Shown piece after piece: positions 1 through 8,003 of a DNA stretch of 64,000 nt (positions are counted from its first letter, which is position 1; every line of letters begins with the position of its first letter). Below the pieces are notes generated by a model, which worked only from the letters and a program-made list of their open reading frames with translations, had not been told where the DNA came from and made no database searches. The translations under genes and the position numbers were made by a program. The DNA comes from Pseudolabrys sp. (GTDB lineage: Bacteria > Pseudomonadota > Alphaproteobacteria > Rhizobiales > Xanthobacteraceae): NCBI GenBank assembly GCA_030655215.1, contig JAURVZ010000037.1, positions 1-64,000 on the forward strand, in the 5' to 3' direction.

Positions 1-58
1 CGCGGCGGGAGGGGGGTAAGAAGCGGGCACTGAATTGCGTAGTACCCCCCTCCCCAAC

Positions 59-79
59 CCTCCCCCGCAAGGGGGGAGG
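59..79. repeat. GC-rich hairpin 3' of the histidine kinase
   Basis: Arms CTCCCCC and GGGGGAG enclose a GCAA loop, just beyond the 3' end of the minus-strand kinase gene. No T-run follows, so it may be an intergenic palindrome or a weak terminator. Confidence 0.45.
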
Positions 80-105
80 TGAAGAAAGAGCTTCGCTCAA
101 CGGTT

Positions 106-1692
106 CTACGTTCCCGCCCGGAACAGCGGCCGGCGGCTGAGGCGGCGGCGTTCCTCGCTGTTGAGGATCGGTTCGCCCGGCGCAGGCGCAATCGGCGGGG
201 CATCTTCCTTCATCGGCGCCATCGCCGCGACCACGCGTTCCGGCGGGAAGGTGACGATGACCTCTGTGCCGATGCGCAGCTTGGATTTCAGCGTGAACGT
301 GCCGCCATGCAGGTCGACCAGACTCTTGGCGATCGGCAGGCCGAGGCCCGCGCCCTGTTCGGCAGACTTGATTGAGTTCGAACCTTGCCCGAACGACGCC
401 AGAACCACCGGGATTTCCTCTTCCGGAATGCCGGCGCCGGTGTCCTTGACGCTCATGTACTGGCCACCGGACGCGGTCCAGCCGACCTTCAGCCAGATCT
501 CGCCGCCTTGCGGCGTGAACTTGATCGAGTTCGACAGCAAATTGAGACAGATCTGGCGCAAGGCGCGCTCGTCCGCCCACAGCCGCGGCAGGTCGGGTTC
601 ATACACTTCATGCATAGTAATGCCGCGCGCGGTGGCGCGCAGCTTCAGCAGATGGTGGCAGTCCTCGGCGATGCCCATGAGCGACACCGACTCTTCGTTC
701 AGCTCGTAGCGGCCGGCCTCGATGCGCGACAGATCGAGAATTTCATTGATCAGGCCAAGCAAGTGAACGCCGGACGTATGAATGTCGCCGGAATATTCCT
801 TGTAAGCGGCGACCGAATGCTCGCCGAACACTTCGGTCTTCATCACCTCGGAGAAGCCGAGAATGGCGTTTAACGGCGTGCGCAGTTCGTGGCTCATTTG
901 CGCCAGGAAGCGCGACTTGGAGATGTTGGCGGCCTCGGCGCGCTGGCGCGCTTCATCCGAAATCATCTTGGCCTGTTCGAGTTCGCCGATCAGTGCATCC
1001 TTTTCGGCGCGCGCCTCCAGCGTTGCCAAGGTCGTCGAATACAGCCGATAGGCCAGCACGGCGAAATAGCCCTGCGCGGTAATCGCCATGATGGCGAGGA
1101 TGTAATCGCGCAAGGCGCCTTGCAGCGCGAAGTCGAGCGCAATGGCGGCAGTAACCGGGAAGGTGGCGGCGAAAGCCGCAATCGGCAGGCTCGAGGCCAG
1201 CATGCTCGACACCGCGACCACCAGCAGCATGACGAACAGCATGAACGTGCCGCTGCTCTCGTCGGTGCCGACCGGATGGATCAGGATGAACATCCAGGCC
1301 AGGCCATAGAACAGATCGAGGATGATGAAGCGCAGCCGCCAGGCACGCGCATCGATGCTCGACATCGGCAGTTCGAGGAATTGTTTGCACTTGGTGACGA
1401 TGACGGCGTGGATGACCAGCACCGAGGCGGTCCAGGCGCCGGCTGTGACCGCGCCGGTCCAGAGGCTGGACAGGAAACCAATCGTGGCCACCAGCAGCAG
1501 GATGACCAGCGAAGCGGAGAGGCGGTTCTGCGCGTATTGCCGGAGCAGTTCGTAATCGAATGCCGGCCGGGTGCCCGAGGTCGATGTCAGCCGGTCGCGC
1601 GCGTCGCGCACATGCTGCGAGGCAAGGCGGCGCTTCACCGGTGAGGTTTCCGGCGGCAGGGCGGAGAGATCGGGTTGTTCGCCTGGGATCAT
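106..1692 (-). CDS. Membrane-bound sensor histidine kinase
   Basis: Two-component sensor kinase of the PleC/DivJ-like architecture. Counting from the ATG used here, about 50 cytoplasmic residues are followed by several hydrophobic segments (about residues 58-215), a short coiled linker (about 220-260), a HisKA domain with the phospho-acceptor His in SHELRTPLNAI (about residue 268) and an HATPase domain with the N box (LLSNSIKFTP), G1 box (DTGAGIP) and G2 box (GAGLGLPIAK). There is no HAMP, PAS or receiver domain. The reading frame is open to 1740 with a leading MRDFAHL, but ATG at 1692 (MIPGEQPD) is preferred because the residues before it look non-native. No response regulator lies next to it, so its signal and partner are unknown. 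Confidence 0.85.
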   Translation of the reverse strand: MIPGEQPDLSALPPETSPVKRRLASQHVRDARDRLTSTSGTRPAFDYELLRQYAQNRLSASLVILLLVATIGFLSSLWTGAVTAGAWTASVLVIHAVIVTKCKQFLELPMSSIDARAWRLRFIILDLFYGLAWMFILIHPVGTDESSGTFMLFVMLLVVAVSSMLASSLPIAAFAATFPVTAAIALDFALQGALRDYILAIMAITAQGYFAVLAYRLYSTTLATLEARAEKDALIGELEQAKMISDEARQRAEAANISKSRFLAQMSHELRTPLNAILGFSEVMKTEVFGEHSVAAYKEYSGDIHTSGVHLLGLINEILDLSRIEAGRYELNEESVSLMGIAEDCHHLLKLRATARGITMHEVYEPDLPRLWADERALRQICLNLLSNSIKFTPQGGEIWLKVGWTASGGQYMSVKDTGAGIPEEEIPVVLASFGQGSNSIKSAEQGAGLGLPIAKSLVDLHGGTFTLKSKLRIGTEVIVTFPPERVVAAMAPMKEDAPPIAPAPGEPILNSEERRRLSRRPLFRAGT

Positions 1693-1818
1693 GAACGCAA
1701 ACGCCACATACGCTGGAGTGAGATGCGCAAAGTCGCGCAAATTCCTTAAGACGGTGCTTAAGTTGATCGCTAATGACCCATGTAGTTCCGCAGGGGTTAA
1801 CGGCGGTTAACCATGTTT

Positions 1819-1839
1819 TTGACAGGCCATGGGGCCTGT
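1819..1839 (+). promoter_or_regulatory. TTGACA box overlapping an inverted repeat upstream of the glutathione transferase
   Basis: A consensus -35 hexamer TTGACA (1819-1824) runs into a perfect 7-base inverted repeat, ACAGGCC-ATGG-GGCCTGT (1822-1839), about 40 bases before the transferase start. The corresponding -10 box is poor. It could be a promoter with an overlapping operator; this is inference from sequence alone. Confidence 0.35.
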
Positions 1840-1880
1840 GCTGACCTGAACGCAAAGAAAATCGCCCGGGAGGCAAGACC

Positions 1881-2492
1881 GTGAAGCTTTACGACACCAA
1901 AACCGCGCCGAACCCGCGCCGCACCCGCATCTATCTGGCCGAGAAGGGCATTGAGGTGCCGGTCGAGCAGGTCGACATGGTCGCCTTCCAGCACAAGACG
2001 CCGGAATACACCGCCATCAACCCGATGCAGCGCATGCCGGCTTTGCTGCTCGATGACGGCACCATCATCACCGAGTCCATCGCCATTTGCCGCTACTTCG
2101 AAGCGTTGCATCCGGAGCCGGCTTTGTTCGGCAAGACCGCCAAAGAGCAGGCGCAGGTCGAGATGTGGAACAGGCGCAGCGAGATCCACTTCTTCGCCAA
2201 TGTCGCGGCGGTGTTTCGCCATCTGCATCCGGCGATGAAGGAATTCGAAGTGCCGCAGATTCCGGACTATGCCGAGGCGATGCGGCCGCGGGCAATTGCT
2301 TTTCTCGAACTGCTCGACAAGGAATTGGCGACACGCGAATTCGTCGCCGGGGATTTCTATTCGGTCGCCGACATTACAACATTGTGCGGCGTCGACTTCA
2401 TGCGGCCGTCGCGGGTGGTGATGCCGGAGGGTTTGAGCAACGTGAAACGCTGGCATGCGGCGGTGGCGGCGCGGTCGAGCGCGAAGGCGTAA
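1881..2492 (+). CDS. Glutathione S-transferase family protein
   Basis: Cytosolic glutathione transferase of 203 residues, the usual length. The N-terminal thioredoxin-like domain (about residues 1-80) has the glutathione-binding cis-Pro in RMPALL (P53) and the Glu-Ser pair of TESIAICRY (65-66). An all-helical C-terminal domain follows from about residue 90. The start is a GTG preceded by a strong GGGAGG ribosome site. It stands alone, divergent from the histidine kinase. The substrate cannot be told from sequence; detoxification conjugation is likely from the family. Confidence 0.85.
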   Translation: MKLYDTKTAPNPRRTRIYLAEKGIEVPVEQVDMVAFQHKTPEYTAINPMQRMPALLLDDGTIITESIAICRYFEALHPEPALFGKTAKEQAQVEMWNRRSEIHFFANVAAVFRHLHPAMKEFEVPQIPDYAEAMRPRAIAFLELLDKELATREFVAGDFYSVADITTLCGVDFMRPSRVVMPEGLSNVKRWHAAVAARSSAKA

Positions 2493-2511
2493 ATGGATTG
2501 ACGACGTTCTT

Positions 2512-2590
2512 GTAGGGTGGGCTAAGGCGCGCTTGCGCCGAGCCCACCGCGAACGAAGATGGTGGGCACGCTTCGCTTTGCCCACCCTAC
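2512..2590. repeat. Long intergenic palindromic element (GTAGGGTGGGC family)
   Basis: The element begins GTAGGGTGGGC and ends with the reverse complement GCCCACCCTAC. Inside are further mirrored pieces, GCCCACCGCGAACG and GGTGGGCACGC. It fills the gap between two co-directional genes. Elements of this kind are frequent between genes in Bradyrhizobium and relatives. It could fold in RNA as a long hairpin between the transferase and the hydrolase message. Confidence 0.7.
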
Positions 2591-2611
2591 GAAGAGAGCA
2601 AGAGACGAAAT

Positions 2612-3355
2612 ATGCACCTCACCATCATCGGCTGCGGCGATGCCTTCGGATCCGGCGGCCGCAGCAACACCTGCTTCATGCTCAAGACCGCCAAGGCCAC
2701 GTTGCTCATCGACTGCGGCGCATCGGCACTGCCCGCGTTGAAGGCGAAGAACATCGACCTCAACTCCATCGATGCCATCGTGCTGTCGCATCTACATGGC
2801 GATCACTTCGGCGGTCTGCCGTTCTTCATGCTCGATGCGCAATTCCTTGCCCGCCGCGACACTCCGTTCCTCATTGCCGGTCCGCCCGGCACGCGCGAGC
2901 GATTGCATGCAGCCATGGAAGTGTTCTTCCCGAATTCGACCGGCTCGACATGGCGTTTCGACTGGCGCGTGCAGGAAATCGAAGTCGGCGTGTCGACCGA
3001 TGTGCTCGGCCACTCAATTGTTACGACAGAAGTGCTGCACCAGTCCGGTGCGCCATCGACGGCGTTGCGTCTGTCGGATGGTGTCAAGACCTTTGCCTAT
3101 TCCGGCGACACCGAATGGACCGAGGCGCTGCTGCCGATCGCGCGCGACGCCGACCTGTTCATTTGCGAGTGCTATGGTTTTGCCGGCAAGCTCACCGGCC
3201 ATATGAGCTGGGAAAACCTGCAGCCACGCTTGCGCGATCTCGGCGCCAAGCAGACCATGCTGACGCATATGAACCCGTCCATGCTGGCGCGCACCGACGA
3301 AGCGAGGGCGGCCGGTGTGCTGATCGCGGCAGACGGTTTGACGATGGAGTTTTGA
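2612..3355 (+). CDS. Metallo-beta-lactamase-fold hydrolase (RNase Z-like)
   Basis: Metal-dependent hydrolase of 247 residues. The HxHxDH zinc motif is intact at residues 60-65 (SHLHGDHFGG), and the further metal ligands are present as the Asp of YSGDTEW and the His of LTHMNP near the C terminus. The layout resembles the RNase Z/phosphodiesterase branch of the fold, but it lacks the long exosite of a true RNase Z, so the substrate is open. A single base separates its TGA from the GTG of the downstream thioesterase, so the two are almost certainly co-transcribed. Confidence 0.8.
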   Translation: MHLTIIGCGDAFGSGGRSNTCFMLKTAKATLLIDCGASALPALKAKNIDLNSIDAIVLSHLHGDHFGGLPFFMLDAQFLARRDTPFLIAGPPGTRERLHAAMEVFFPNSTGSTWRFDWRVQEIEVGVSTDVLGHSIVTTEVLHQSGAPSTALRLSDGVKTFAYSGDTEWTEALLPIARDADLFICECYGFAGKLTGHMSWENLQPRLRDLGAKQTMLTHMNPSMLARTDEARAAGVLIAADGLTMEF

Positions 3356-3356
3356 C

Positions 3357-3791
3357 GTGACCGACGTTTATGCGCGCATCGAGGCGAGCTTCGACAAACA
3401 AGGCCTGATGACGACCTTGGGCGCGACCTTGATCGATGCCACGCCGGGCAGCGTCGAGATCGCGCTCAAGCCGAGCGATGCGGTGTCGCAGCAGCATGGC
3501 TTCGTTCATGCCGGCGCGGTGGCGGCGATTGCCGATAGCGCTGCCGGTTATGCCGCACTCACCTTGATGCCGCTCGATGCCGGTGTGCTGACCGCCGAGT
3601 TCAAGATCAATTTGCTGGCGCCGGCGGCGGGCGACCGCATCATCGCCCGTGGCAAGGTGATCAAGGCCGGCCGGACGCTGGTGCTGGCCCAGGCCGAGGT
3701 CTTTGCCGAGAAGGCCGGCAAGGAGCGGCTGGTGGCGCTGCTGACCGCGACGCTGATGACCGTGCAGGGCCGGGAAGGCGTGAGCGATTAG
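3357..3791 (+). CDS. PaaI-family hotdog thioesterase
   Basis: Hotdog-fold acyl-CoA thioesterase of the PaaI/YdiI type, 144 residues. The family active-site stretch is clear: QHGFVHAGAVAAIADSAAGYAA, read as His47, Gly-Phe, His51 and Asp60. The start codon is GTG, one base after the stop of the hydrolase, indicating translational coupling. It probably hydrolyses an aromatic or medium-chain acyl-CoA; the sequence does not show which one. Confidence 0.85.
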   Translation: MTDVYARIEASFDKQGLMTTLGATLIDATPGSVEIALKPSDAVSQQHGFVHAGAVAAIADSAAGYAALTLMPLDAGVLTAEFKINLLAPAAGDRIIARGKVIKAGRTLVLAQAEVFAEKAGKERLVALLTATLMTVQGREGVSD

Positions 3792-3798
3792 GCCCTCT

Positions 3799-3823
3799 GT
3801 CGTCCCCGCGTGCGCGGGACGAC
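3799..3823. repeat. Intergenic palindrome GTCGTCCC...GGGACGAC
   Basis: Eight-base arms GTCGTCCC and GGGACGAC enclose a GC-rich nine-base centre, right after the thioesterase stop. This resembles short dispersed palindromes common in Bradyrhizobiaceae and may also act as a 3' stabilising hairpin. Confidence 0.55.
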
Positions 3824-3850
3824 AGCCAGCGCGCGAACGACAATCGCGCC

Positions 3851-4033
3851 TCAATACGGCCCCGACTGTCCCGCGCGCTTGAGGTGGCGCAGGTCTTCTT
3901 TCTTCAACGGCGATTTTTTCGGCGAGACGATGGACCGGACAATCGCACGCACGATGAGGATCAGCAGCGCGATGAACGCGGCAAACAGGATGGCGATTTC
4001 GATAAAGGCGACGGACGAGTAGATAACGGACAT
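3851..4033 (-). CDS. Small single-pass membrane protein, unknown function
   Basis: A 60-residue protein with one strongly hydrophobic segment (about residues 7-30) followed by a basic cytoplasmic tail rich in Lys and Arg (SPKKSPLKKEDLRHLKR). An AAGG ribosome-site-like stretch lies just before the ATG. The hydrophobic-then-basic layout and isolated position between two real genes support coding. I do not recognise a family. It may be a membrane-anchored regulator or an assembly factor, but nothing in the context says which. Confidence 0.6.
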   Translation of the reverse strand: MSVIYSSVAFIEIAILFAAFIALLILIVRAIVRSIVSPKKSPLKKEDLRHLKRAGQSGPY

Positions 4034-4064
4034 GCGTGCCTTATGATCAGCAGCGTCATCGAGG

Positions 4065-4092
4065 CGTCCTCCCCCCGGTGGGGGAGAGGACG
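4065..4092 (-). terminator. Hairpin downstream of the oxidoreductase
   Basis: Arms CGTCCT and AGGACG, extended inward by C5/G5, form a strong stem just past the stop of the minus-strand oxidoreductase. No good T-run follows, so it is either a terminator of low efficiency or a repeat. Confidence 0.45.
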
Positions 4093-4099
4093 TTAAGAC

Positions 4100-4975
4100 T
4101 TACTTGCCGCGATCCAGCACCGCCATCAGCGACGACGTATCCCAGCGATTGCCGCCCATGGCCTGCACCTGCGCATAGAACTGGTCGACCAAAGCGGTGA
4201 CCGGCAGATTGGCGCCGTTCTTGCGCGCTTCGCCGAGACAGATGCTCAAGTCCTTGCGCATCCAGTCGACCGCGAAGCCGTGGTCATACTTGCCGGCGAC
4301 CATTGTCTTGTAGCGGTTCTCCATTTGCCACGACTGCGCCGCGCCCTTGGAGATGGTCTGGATCAGCATCTCGATGTCGAGGTTGGCTTTCTTGGCGAAG
4401 TGGATCGCTTCCGACAGGCCCTGCACCAGGCCGGCAATGGCGATCTGGTTGCACATCTTGGCCAACTGCCCCGAACCGGGCGAGCCCATCAAATTGCAGG
4501 CGCGCGCGTACGAGTCGATGACCGGCTTGGCCTTGTCGAAGATCTCTTTGTCGCCGCCGCACATAACGGTCAGCACGCCGTTCTCGGCGCCAGCCTGGCC
4601 GCCCGACACCGGACCGTCGACAAAGCCGAAGCCGCCTTTGGTCGCGGCTTCGTAGAGCTCGCGGGCAATCTCAGCCGAGGCGGTGGTGTGATCGACGAAG
4701 GTCGTGCCCTTGCCCATGCCGGCGAAGGCGCCGTCCTTGCCGAGCGTCACTTCGCGGAGGTCATTGTCATTGCCGACGCAGCACATGACGAAGTCCTGGC
4801 CCTTGGCGGCTTCGGCGGGCGTCTTGGCGGCCTTGCCGCTAAACTGGGCGGCCCATTTCTCGGCCTTGGAGAAGGTGCGGTTATAGACCGTCACTTCATG
4901 GCCGCCTTTATTCTTGAGGTGGCCGGCCATCGGATAGCCCATGACGCCCAAACCCAGAAACGCAACCTTCGCCAT
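4100..4975 (-). CDS. NAD(P)-dependent beta-hydroxyacid dehydrogenase (3-hydroxyisobutyrate dehydrogenase family)
   Basis: Oxidoreductase of 291 residues, typical for the family. The Rossmann motif GLGVMG is at residues 8-13, the substrate loop DGPVSGG at 120-126 and the catalytic Lys at 173 in GQLAKMCNQ. The C-terminal helical domain is complete. It oxidises or reduces a 3-hydroxyacid such as 3-hydroxyisobutyrate, tartronate semialdehyde or 4-hydroxybutyrate; close families (MmsB, GarR, GLYR) cannot be separated here. The valine-pathway gene mmsA is in this window but 40 kb away, so context gives no support for MmsB specifically. Confidence 0.8.
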   Translation of the reverse strand: MAKVAFLGLGVMGYPMAGHLKNKGGHEVTVYNRTFSKAEKWAAQFSGKAAKTPAEAAKGQDFVMCCVGNDNDLREVTLGKDGAFAGMGKGTTFVDHTTASAEIARELYEAATKGGFGFVDGPVSGGQAGAENGVLTVMCGGDKEIFDKAKPVIDSYARACNLMGSPGSGQLAKMCNQIAIAGLVQGLSEAIHFAKKANLDIEMLIQTISKGAAQSWQMENRYKTMVAGKYDHGFAVDWMRKDLSICLGEARKNGANLPVTALVDQFYAQVQAMGGNRWDTSSLMAVLDRGK

Positions 4976-5147
4976 TGTCTTTCTCCCTTAAAAGAACCGG
5001 CCCGTCGGGACCGTTATTCGAAATTCAGGCGCAATAGGTCATTGCCGGGGCATCCGCGTCAACCTCAGATTGGCGGCGCCAAGGGGCTCATTGACCCGTC
5101 CCGTGCCTTGCCTATGGTGACCGCCCGGTAGACCGAGGAATGACGAT

Positions 5148-6314
5148 ATGGCCGTGACCAAGGACCAGATACTCAGCGCATTGGCGGGTGTCGCCGCGCC
5201 GAACGGGGCGCCGCTGACCAGCCAGAACGTGCTGTCCGACGTGGTGGTGACCGACGGCAAGGTGTTCTTTTCCGTGTCGGTCGATGCCGCGGCGGTCAAG
5301 GCCTGGGAGCCGGTGCGGGCGGCGGCGGAAGCGGCGGTCAAGGCGGTGCCGGGCGTGGTCTCGGCTTTAGTGGCGCTGACGGCGGAGCGGGCGGCCGGGC
5401 GCGGGCCGCAGCCCGCAAACAAGGCCTCCGGTCATAACCATGCCGGCCATAATCACGGCCCGGGCGGCCACAGTCACGCTCCCCCGGCGGGGGCCAAGGA
5501 GCTCCCCGGCATCCCCGGGGTGGAGTCCATCATTGCGGTCGCTTCCGGAAAAGGCGGCGTCGGCAAATCAACCACGGCGGTCAATCTCGCTTTGGGCTTG
5601 CGCGATCTCGGCCTCAAGGTCGGCATGCTCGATGCTGACATCTACGGGCCGTCATTACCGAAGTTGTTTGCCATCAAGGAAAAGCCGGAGACCGTTGGCG
5701 GCACGCGGCTCAAGCCGATCGAACGCTACGGCTTGAAGATCATGTCGATCGGTTTCCTGATCGACGAAGAGACGCCGATGATCTGGCGCGGGCCAATGGT
5801 GATTTCCGCAATCACGCAGATGCTGCGCGAAGTCGAGTGGGGCAAGCTCGACGTGCTGGTCGTCGACATGCCGCCCGGCACGGGTGACGCGCAATTGACG
5901 ATGGCGCAGCAAGTGCCGCTCAAAGGCGCGGTCATTGTTTCGACACCGCAGGATCTTGCATTGCTCGATGCGCGGCGCGGCGTCGCCATGTTCAAGCGCG
6001 TCAATGTGCCGGTGCTCGGCGTTGTCGAGAACATGAGCTATTTCGTCTGCCCGGAATGCGGCACGCGTTCCGATATCTTCGCGCATGGCGGCGCGCGTCA
6101 TGAAGCCGAACGTCTCGGCGTGCCGTTCCTCGGCGAAGTGCCGCTGCACATGACCATCCGCTCGACGTCGGATTCAGGTTTGCCGGTGGTCGCCACCGAG
6201 CCGGATGGTCCGCATGCGAAAATCTATCGCGCCATCGCCGCCAATGTTCTGGCGCAGATCAAAGGCGGCGTATCGTCAACCCGCGTCGCGCCGAAGATTG
6301 TTATCGAGACTTAA
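5148..6314 (+). CDS. mrp: Mrp/ApbC iron-sulfur cluster carrier ATPase
   Basis: P-loop ATPase that carries and inserts Fe-S clusters. Order of domains: an MIP18/DUF59 domain (about residues 5-85), a His-rich linker (about 94-112, reading SGHNHAGHNHGPGGHSH), and a ParA/Mrp ATPase with a deviant Walker A, GKGGVGKST at 134-142. The bridging cluster cysteines C301 and C304 (CPEC) are present. It is 388 residues long, slightly more than many homologues because of the linker. Its stop overlaps the stop of the convergent dioxygenase gene by four bases. Confidence 0.92.
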   Translation: MAVTKDQILSALAGVAAPNGAPLTSQNVLSDVVVTDGKVFFSVSVDAAAVKAWEPVRAAAEAAVKAVPGVVSALVALTAERAAGRGPQPANKASGHNHAGHNHGPGGHSHAPPAGAKELPGIPGVESIIAVASGKGGVGKSTTAVNLALGLRDLGLKVGMLDADIYGPSLPKLFAIKEKPETVGGTRLKPIERYGLKIMSIGFLIDEETPMIWRGPMVISAITQMLREVEWGKLDVLVVDMPPGTGDAQLTMAQQVPLKGAVIVSTPQDLALLDARRGVAMFKRVNVPVLGVVENMSYFVCPECGTRSDIFAHGGARHEAERLGVPFLGEVPLHMTIRSTSDSGLPVVATEPDGPHAKIYRAIAANVLAQIKGGVSSTRVAPKIVIET

Positions 6315-6973
6315 TCTTCAACCCACATGCGCAGGAGGTTGGCTGTCGACTTGGCGACCAGATCATACTCCGGGCTGTTGCCTTCGCGCTTGAACATCGA
6401 GCGGCGCGCGCTGTCGAGATCGAACAGCATCTCGCGCTTCGCCGCATCGCGAATGAGACTGCGCGCCCAGCCGACGCACACCAGTCTTTCGCCACGCGTC
6501 ACGTGCGCAACATGATGCAAGGTGGTGGTTGGATAAGCGACCAGCGATCCGGCCGGTGGTTTGAAACCATCTTCGCCAGCGGCGTTCTCGATCACCAGTT
6601 CGCCGCCCTGATAAGTTTTCGGATCGCTGAGAAACAGGGTGAAGGACACATCGGTGCGCAGGCCGCCCATCATCGCGTCGTCGACATGGCTGCCGTAGTT
6701 CTTGCCCTTTTCGTAGCGGGCGAAAAGCAGAGGCGTCAGCACTTTTGGCCGCACCGCCAGGCGGAAGATCTCGTTGCCGAGGATCCGGTCTGCGACCAGT
6801 TGGCGCACGGAATCGAGCGAGCGGTCGGCGGCGTCGACCTGTTCGTTGTTCTTGACGCGCTTGGCGGCGAATCCGGCAGTGGCGCGGCCATCGACAAAGC
6901 GCGCGGCTTTGACGACGTTTCGCACGGTTTTCAACTCTTCGGCGGACAGGATATTTCCGATGACGATCTGCAT
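6311..6973 (-). CDS. PKHD-type Fe(II)/2-oxoglutarate hydroxylase (PiuC/YbiX family)
   Basis: Non-heme iron dioxygenase of 220 residues. The iron-binding HxD motif is HVD at residues 96-98, the distal His lies in TLHHVAHVTRG (153-157) and the 2-oxoglutarate Arg follows at about 163. Family members are often found beside siderophore receptors (PiuC/PiuA), but no receptor gene is present here. Substrate unknown. The gene converges on mrp with a four-base stop overlap. Confidence 0.88.
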   Translation of the reverse strand: MQIVIGNILSAEELKTVRNVVKAARFVDGRATAGFAAKRVKNNEQVDAADRSLDSVRQLVADRILGNEIFRLAVRPKVLTPLLFARYEKGKNYGSHVDDAMMGGLRTDVSFTLFLSDPKTYQGGELVIENAAGEDGFKPPAGSLVAYPTTTLHHVAHVTRGERLVCVGWARSLIRDAAKREMLFDLDSARRSMFKREGNSPEYDLVAKSTANLLRMWVED

Positions 6974-7108
6974 GCGCGCAATCTGTTGCAGCTTGAGGGC
7001 GGATGCAAGCCGCCGCTATGCTGGAATGGTTCGAAACTATAGTCGTTGCAGCGCGCGTTCGCGCGACTGTATGGTCCGCGCATTCGAGGTCGTATCAGGA
7101 GCCGTGGC

Positions 7109-7999
7109 ATGAAGAAGAAAACGAAAATCTGGCTGGGCGTCGGCGCCTTTGTCGTGGCCGGTGGCAGCACGGCGATACCGGCCTGGAGCACGGCCGATGC
7201 GCGGGCTCTGCCCGATTTCAGCGATGCCTCGACGCGTTGCGCGCCGGCGGCGCCGGCGAATTACGTTTTTGCCCAGGCTGCTGCTCCGCACGGCGCCGGT
7301 CATCCGGCCGCACAGGGCGGTGAAGGTGGCGAAGGCGGTGAGGGTGGTGCTACGAATTTGCCGCCGGATCTTACCTTCTATCGCACCATCGCGCTGATCC
7401 GCGGTCATCTGCTGATCGGCGATGAACTGGTCAGCCAGAAGCAGTGGGTCGCCGCCTATCCGCACTTCATGCACCCGACCGAAGAGCTTTACGACCTCAT
7501 CAAGGACACGGTGAAGGACTATAATGTCAAGCCGTTCGACAAGGCGCTGAAGTCGCTGGCGCAGGCTGTGAAGGCGAAGGACAGCAAGAAGTACGCCGCA
7601 TCGCTCAAGGCCGTTCAGGCGGCTTTGGCCTCGGCTGATGCCGGCGTCAAGCCGAAGCAGGCCGCCAACTGGGACAGCTTCTCGTTCGCTGCGGCGCTTG
7701 AAGCGCTCAAGGTCGCGACGGCCGAATACACCGCTGCGTTCAAGGACGGCAAGCTGGTCAATCCGGTCGAATATCAGGATGCGCGCGGCTTCATCTTTCA
7801 TGCCGACGCCATGATCGCCGCCGTTGCGCCCGGCCTCGAGAAGAAGAATGCCGACGCTCTGAAGAAGATCCGCGCCGACATCGCCGATCTCAAACTGGCG
7901 TTCCCGACGGCGATGCCGCCGAAGGCGCCGATCAAGGATGCGGCGACGGTGTCGTCCACGGTTTCACGTATCGAACTCGCGGCCGGTCCGTTACTCTAG
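7109..7999 (+). CDS. Exported helical protein, partner of the di-heme peroxidase, unknown function
   Basis: 296-residue protein that I do not recognise. It starts at ATG 7109 after an AGGAG ribosome site, although the frame is open upstream to 7046. Residues 1-32 look like a signal peptide or membrane anchor (KKKTKIWLGVGAFVVAGG, then an ALA-like region). A Gly-Glu repeat (GGEGGEGGEGG, 70-80) links to a Lys- and Ala-rich, helix-forming body (about 85-285). Several histidines are spaced as if to bind metal or heme: His100, His119 and His122 (PHFMHPTEE) and His231. The next gene starts five bases after its stop, so it probably works with the periplasmic peroxidase. Confidence 0.7.
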   Translation: MKKKTKIWLGVGAFVVAGGSTAIPAWSTADARALPDFSDASTRCAPAAPANYVFAQAAAPHGAGHPAAQGGEGGEGGEGGATNLPPDLTFYRTIALIRGHLLIGDELVSQKQWVAAYPHFMHPTEELYDLIKDTVKDYNVKPFDKALKSLAQAVKAKDSKKYAASLKAVQAALASADAGVKPKQAANWDSFSFAAALEALKVATAEYTAAFKDGKLVNPVEYQDARGFIFHADAMIAAVAPGLEKKNADALKKIRADIADLKLAFPTAMPPKAPIKDAATVSSTVSRIELAAGPLL

Positions 8000-8003
8000 G
8001 CGG

